The position numbers were made by a program, and so were the translations under genes. From positions 1-23,149 of IMG/VR virus record IMGVR_UViG_3300027867_000041: 23,149 bases of DNA, one strand, 5' to 3'. The notes beneath the pieces were generated by a model. It saw nothing but the letters and a program-made list of their open reading frames with translations. It ran no database searches and was not told the DNA's origin. Origin of the DNA: a virus. Of the stretch, positions 20,114-23,149 are shown piece by piece (within the stretch, counting starts at the first letter, position 1; each line of letters begins with the position of its first letter).

Positions 20114-21354
20114 TGCCAACAGTAACATTAACTCTTGGTGGAGCCTCTCAAGATCATTGTGTTACTCCACCATTTTCTAATTATTGGAACTCAACAACAA
20201 TTATTGGAAATTCAGTTTCACTTAATAACATAGTTTTACAAATTGTTGAAGCAAACACATTTCTTCCTACATTTGCTTCTATCATATCTGCTACTTTAAA
20301 TATTACTACTGCCTTTGCTGGACATACTACTTCATCAACTGAAATCTTTTTATATGCAGCACTTAATGCTACTGATTTTGAGACTTCATTAGCATTTATA
20401 ATTGGTTCATATGGTGTTCTAAATAAGCCATATGGAACATATGCAATTCCTCTTACTCACGATCCAGCTTGGCCATATGCTGCTCAATATCCTTATATTG
20501 GTTATCTTATAAATGGATATAGCTCTAATTCTCAAATTGGTATAACATCTGCGAACGTAGTTATAGTCTATAATAGTATTGATGTCACGGCAATCACACC
20601 CACGAACGGCCCGATTAAAGGTGGAACTCCTATCGTTATTTCAGGTGATGGATTCTCAACAGTTAGCTCTGTCACATTTGACGGCATTGCGGCTACATCA
20701 GTAGTAGTAGTTAATTCTAATACTATTACTTGCATAACACCTCCGCACGCAACTGGTGTTTATATAGATGTTGTTATTACTGCAACTGATGGTTCTATAG
20801 CAACTCTTCCAGCTTCCTATCAGTATAGAAATGTCCCATTTTCGTGGACTATTAATGGGATTCCATCAATCGCTGGAAATCCTCCAACGGTTCCATTAGA
20901 TTATAATAATCCAATCAATATTGTAACTACTGGTCCGAATGGAGTTCCAACTGGAGTGATTTCTCCTGGTGCAATTCCTGTTCCGGATGGGATAACTACA
21001 CCGATATATATTACGTACACTCCTATATCTGGTTCTCCTATAACAATAGAAGTTCCTTCATTACCTCCTGGAATTGATCCAACTACTCCAATTCCTCCAG
21101 GAACTATTCCAACTCTTCCGCTTCTTCCTGGTATAAATCCTAGTATTCCTGTAGTTTTATCTGGCACCCCGACGGAGTTTTCAGGAACTGTAGCATTAGG
21201 ATTATTTACTATCACGATAGTTAATGGTGCCGGAATTTATGTTATCACTCCTGGGAATACAGCAGATACGCTGTATGTGAATAGTCCAATTAATAATACT
21301 ACTGCTCAAGTGAAATTTCCAGATCCATTCGTCAAAACAGCTTTTATCCCATAA
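20113..21354 (+). CDS. IPT/TIG-domain tail or fibre protein, 413 aa
   Basis: Residues 1-155 form an Asn/Thr-rich beta domain. Residues 157-238 match an IPT/TIG Ig-like fold: AITPTNGPIKGGTPIVISGD, then GFSTVSSVTFDGIAATSV, and ITCITPPHATGVYIDVVIT. A following region (about 270-345) is unusually rich in Pro and Gly with recurring P-x-x-P-P-G units (PSLPPGIDPTTPIPPGTIP), likely extended. The end (about 350-413) is another small beta stretch. The start overlaps the nozzle stop. IPT/TIG domains in phages are carried by tail or fibre proteins and thought to bind host surface sugars, so a receptor-contact or fibre-anchor role is inferred. Confidence 0.75.
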   Translation: MPTVTLTLGGASQDHCVTPPFSNYWNSTTIIGNSVSLNNIVLQIVEANTFLPTFASIISATLNITTAFAGHTTSSTEIFLYAALNATDFETSLAFIIGSYGVLNKPYGTYAIPLTHDPAWPYAAQYPYIGYLINGYSSNSQIGITSANVVIVYNSIDVTAITPTNGPIKGGTPIVISGDGFSTVSSVTFDGIAATSVVVVNSNTITCITPPHATGVYIDVVITATDGSIATLPASYQYRNVPFSWTINGIPSIAGNPPTVPLDYNNPINIVTTGPNGVPTGVISPGAIPVPDGITTPIYITYTPISGSPITIEVPSLPPGIDPTTPIPPGTIPTLPLLPGINPSIPVVLSGTPTEFSGTVALGLFTITIVNGAGIYVITPGNTADTLYVNSPINNTTAQVKFPDPFVKTAFIP

Positions 21355-21357
21355 GAA

Positions 21358-21663
21358 ATGGCCAAGAAAGCTACAGTCACAGACGAACAAGTAATTAATC
21401 ATTATGGCGCTGTTAGATTACGTGTTAATGGCTCAGGAAATCTTTTAATGACACTGTTCAGCTTTGATGAGGTTAGGAATAATATTCTAGTGCCAGTTCC
21501 ATTACAGACTACAACAAGTACAGAGCCAAATAGATTAAGTAACTTTACTCAGCAGAGAGCTAAGTTGATGATTAGTACGCAGAATATAAATGAAACATTT
21601 CAAATCTCTAAAATTATAGTATTTGTCAAGCCAGTAGCAAAATCATTCCCAGAAACTAGCTAA
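21358..21663 (+). CDS. Small virion-associated hypothetical protein, 101 aa
   Basis: The ATG is three bases after the previous stop with a weak purine stretch. The product starts MAKKATVTDEQVINHYGAVR and continues LRVNGSGNLLMTLFSFDEVR, then SNFTQQRAKLMISTQNINET and a beta end KIIVFVKPVAKSFPE. I recall unnamed proteins with the V-R-L-R-V-x-G-S-G-N-L-x-M-T-L signature beside fibre genes in other metagenomic phages. Probably a small tail- or fibre-associated component; no domain is recognised. Confidence 0.65.
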   Translation: MAKKATVTDEQVINHYGAVRLRVNGSGNLLMTLFSFDEVRNNILVPVPLQTTTSTEPNRLSNFTQQRAKLMISTQNINETFQISKIIVFVKPVAKSFPETS

Positions 21664-21668
21664 CTGAA

Positions 21669-23149
21669 ATGGCAACAACCATCGATCCTGCCCGTCTATA
21701 TGCAATCTTGATGAATACTGGTCTACAGAATAAAGACCAGCCTCTTTATCAAGTAATACATGATTTGATTGCGACTCTTGTATCTGTTAATACTCAAGTT
21801 ACTACTCTTCTTTCTACTATTGCTAGTTCTCCGTCAATTTCTCCGTCATCTGGTAGTTCTAAAATAATGCAAACGATTCCATTTTTTGATGATAATAGCA
21901 GTGACGATTTCTTTTTTCCGCCAAGCAGCAGTAATTCAAATTCGTCATCAATATTGGATGATAATTCTACAAATGCTAATATGTATCCAGTGTGGGTGAA
22001 TGCAACTCCTGGGAATCAGCAATTAGAAACATCTTCGACTGAATTAATTTGGAATCCTAATTTTGGTTCTTTTGGTTTTAATGTTATTCCACCAGATAAT
22101 GAATATCGAGTTATTATTAAAGCCGTTGCGGCCGGTTCCATTTCAGCATTATCATTAAGAATGAATTTAGGTAGTGCTCCTGGAGTATTTGATAGCCGAG
22201 TAATGTCAATTGTTAATGAGGGATTTTCACAGCAATTTTTTACTATTAATTTATCTTCTACAGCTGTACAAGTTAAATCTGGAGTCGCTGGAGTTAATTT
22301 AGGTTTAGATTTAGCAACTATTGGTGCTGCTCCATTAACATTAAGTACTGCTGCAACAATTAGATGGACTCTTTATCCTACTGGTGGATTTTCTAATACT
22401 GGAGTTGATCCTAGTGCAACTAATGTAGCAGTAGCTGGAAATCTTGCTGTTAAAGGATTAATTACTGGTAATTTACCAGTTCAGGGTTTAATTAATTGGG
22501 ATAATGATGTTGATGATTGGCCGAATTTCACTCCTATAATTCAGAATTTTACTGGAATAATAACTGATAACCAAAATAATATTGCAGTAACCTCAACAGA
22601 TGGAATGGCTGTTAAAAATGAAACTCCATCAACTGCTGGTGTTCCAATCCAACAGTCTCCAAGATTACGATTTAGAAGTCATGTTTGGAATACTACTACT
22701 CCAGCAGATAATACGAGTGATTTCTGGTGGGAGAGTGTTCCTATAAGTGCAGCAGCACCTAGAGGATTAATGCAACTTGGCACATCACAGAATGGGGCAG
22801 CCGCAACGTTCCCATTTTCTGTGACAGATCAAGGTATTCTAACATCTGCAAATGAATTAAATAGTACTAGTGGAGGATTGACTATTAATCAAGGTGGACA
22901 GATTACTTGGGGAGCACGTGGCCGTATCAATACTCCAGCAGATGCACAATTTAATTTTGTTAATCATGCAATAACAATTGGTGTTGGATTTGATGTTTCT
23001 ACTACTGCATTACTGAAGATTCGCACATTAGCACAAACAGGTGATGGTTCACTCTCAGCTCTTAACATTACAACTTCTGGAACTTTGATTGATAAATCAT
23101 ATAATATTGCAGCTCCAGTAACTCTTGGAACTGTAGTAATGTCTGCTGG
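21669..23149 (+). CDS. Partial tail-fibre-like protein, more than 493 aa
   Basis: The frame opens at ATG 21669, five bases after the previous stop, and remains open to the window edge, so the 3' end is missing. The N-terminus reads ATTIDPARLYAILMNTGLQN, then KDQPLYQVIHDLIATLVSVN, a helix-like anchor pattern I associate with phage fibre proteins. A Ser/Asp/Phe low-complexity linker follows (about 55-90, with DDFFFPP). The middle has a jelly-roll-like beta domain (about 100-260). Later come DFWWESVPISAAAPRGLMQL, PFSVTDQGILTSANELNS and GQITWGARGRINTPADAQFN, typical of repetitive fibre shafts. It is likely the receptor-binding fibre or a fibre neck. The missing C-terminus would carry the tip. Confidence 0.75.
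   Translation, partial: MATTIDPARLYAILMNTGLQNKDQPLYQVIHDLIATLVSVNTQVTTLLSTIASSPSISPSSGSSKIMQTIPFFDDNSSDDFFFPPSSSNSNSSSILDDNSTNANMYPVWVNATPGNQQLETSSTELIWNPNFGSFGFNVIPPDNEYRVIIKAVAAGSISALSLRMNLGSAPGVFDSRVMSIVNEGFSQQFFTINLSSTAVQVKSGVAGVNLGLDLATIGAAPLTLSTAATIRWTLYPTGGFSNTGVDPSATNVAVAGNLAVKGLITGNLPVQGLINWDNDVDDWPNFTPIIQNFTGIITDNQNNIAVTSTDGMAVKNETPSTAGVPIQQSPRLRFRSHVWNTTTPADNTSDFWWESVPISAAAPRGLMQLGTSQNGAAATFPFSVTDQGILTSANELNSTSGGLTINQGGQITWGARGRINTPADAQFNFVNHAITIGVGFDVSTTALLKIRTLAQTGDGSLSALNITTSGTLIDKSYNIAAPVTLGTVVMSA

Noticed and set aside
20901-21215. 104-codon minus-strand frame rich in Gly, Val and Ile
   Set aside because: It is the antisense of the Pro-rich tract of the IPT/TIG protein; Pro codons read as Gly on the other strand.
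1-23149. CRISPR array, insertion sequence or integrase
   Set aside because: No regularly spaced repeat array, no transposase or recombinase motif and no terminal inverted repeats were seen.

Overview
The window is about 23 kb of an AT-rich tailed-phage genome (Caudoviricetes), very probably from an uncultured, short-tailed (podovirus-type) phage. The basis is the gene order: large terminase, a very large portal (827 aa), an acidic scaffold-like protein, a major capsid protein, a head-tail adaptor, a nozzle-like protein and fibre proteins follow one another, and no tape-measure or tail-tube gene appears. No integrase, repressor, tRNA or CRISPR array was recognised. The host cannot be named; strong Shine-Dalgarno (SD) sites and a consensus sigma-70 promoter fit a bacterial host.

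Layout. Positions 1-1498 carry four small leftward genes: a 40-aa peptide, a 163-aa hypothetical protein, a 49-aa six-cysteine protein and a 63-aa Cys protein. Positions 1499-1974 form a divergent control region. It holds a near-perfect rightward promoter (TTGACA, 17 nt, TATACT), an inverted repeat, a tandem 16-mer repeat and a weaker leftward promoter candidate. Everything from 1975 to the right-hand edge reads rightward, with short gaps or start/stop overlaps, like one long late operon.

Positions 1975-6245 look like an early-late and lysis block. It contains two tiny Cys-rich proteins, a 165-aa hypothetical protein, a holin-like two-helix membrane protein, an exported PAP2-type phosphatase, small membrane or beta proteins, an exported fibronectin-III protein, a bacterial Ig-like protein and a lysozyme-like endolysin. 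Positions 6258-14717 are the packaging and head module: TerL, several small proteins, portal with an inserted zinc-ribbon-like segment, scaffold, major capsid protein and a probable decoration protein. At 14759 a GT-A glycosyltransferase interrupts the structural genes, preceded by a hairpin. Positions 15539-21663 hold further virion proteins, the adaptor, the nozzle-like protein and an IPT/TIG protein with a proline-rich tract. The last gene, a probable fibre protein, starts at 21669 and runs off the window.

The most notable points are: the PAP2 phosphatase beside the holin-like gene; the zinc-ribbon insert in the portal; the glycosyltransferase within the head genes; the cluster of mini zinc-finger-like proteins around the promoter; a protein-like out-of-frame extension of the 163-aa gene next to a GGGAAAG heptamer; and an apparently over-represented GCCGCAA word. 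Family assignments are from reading motifs and recalling families; no database search was run.
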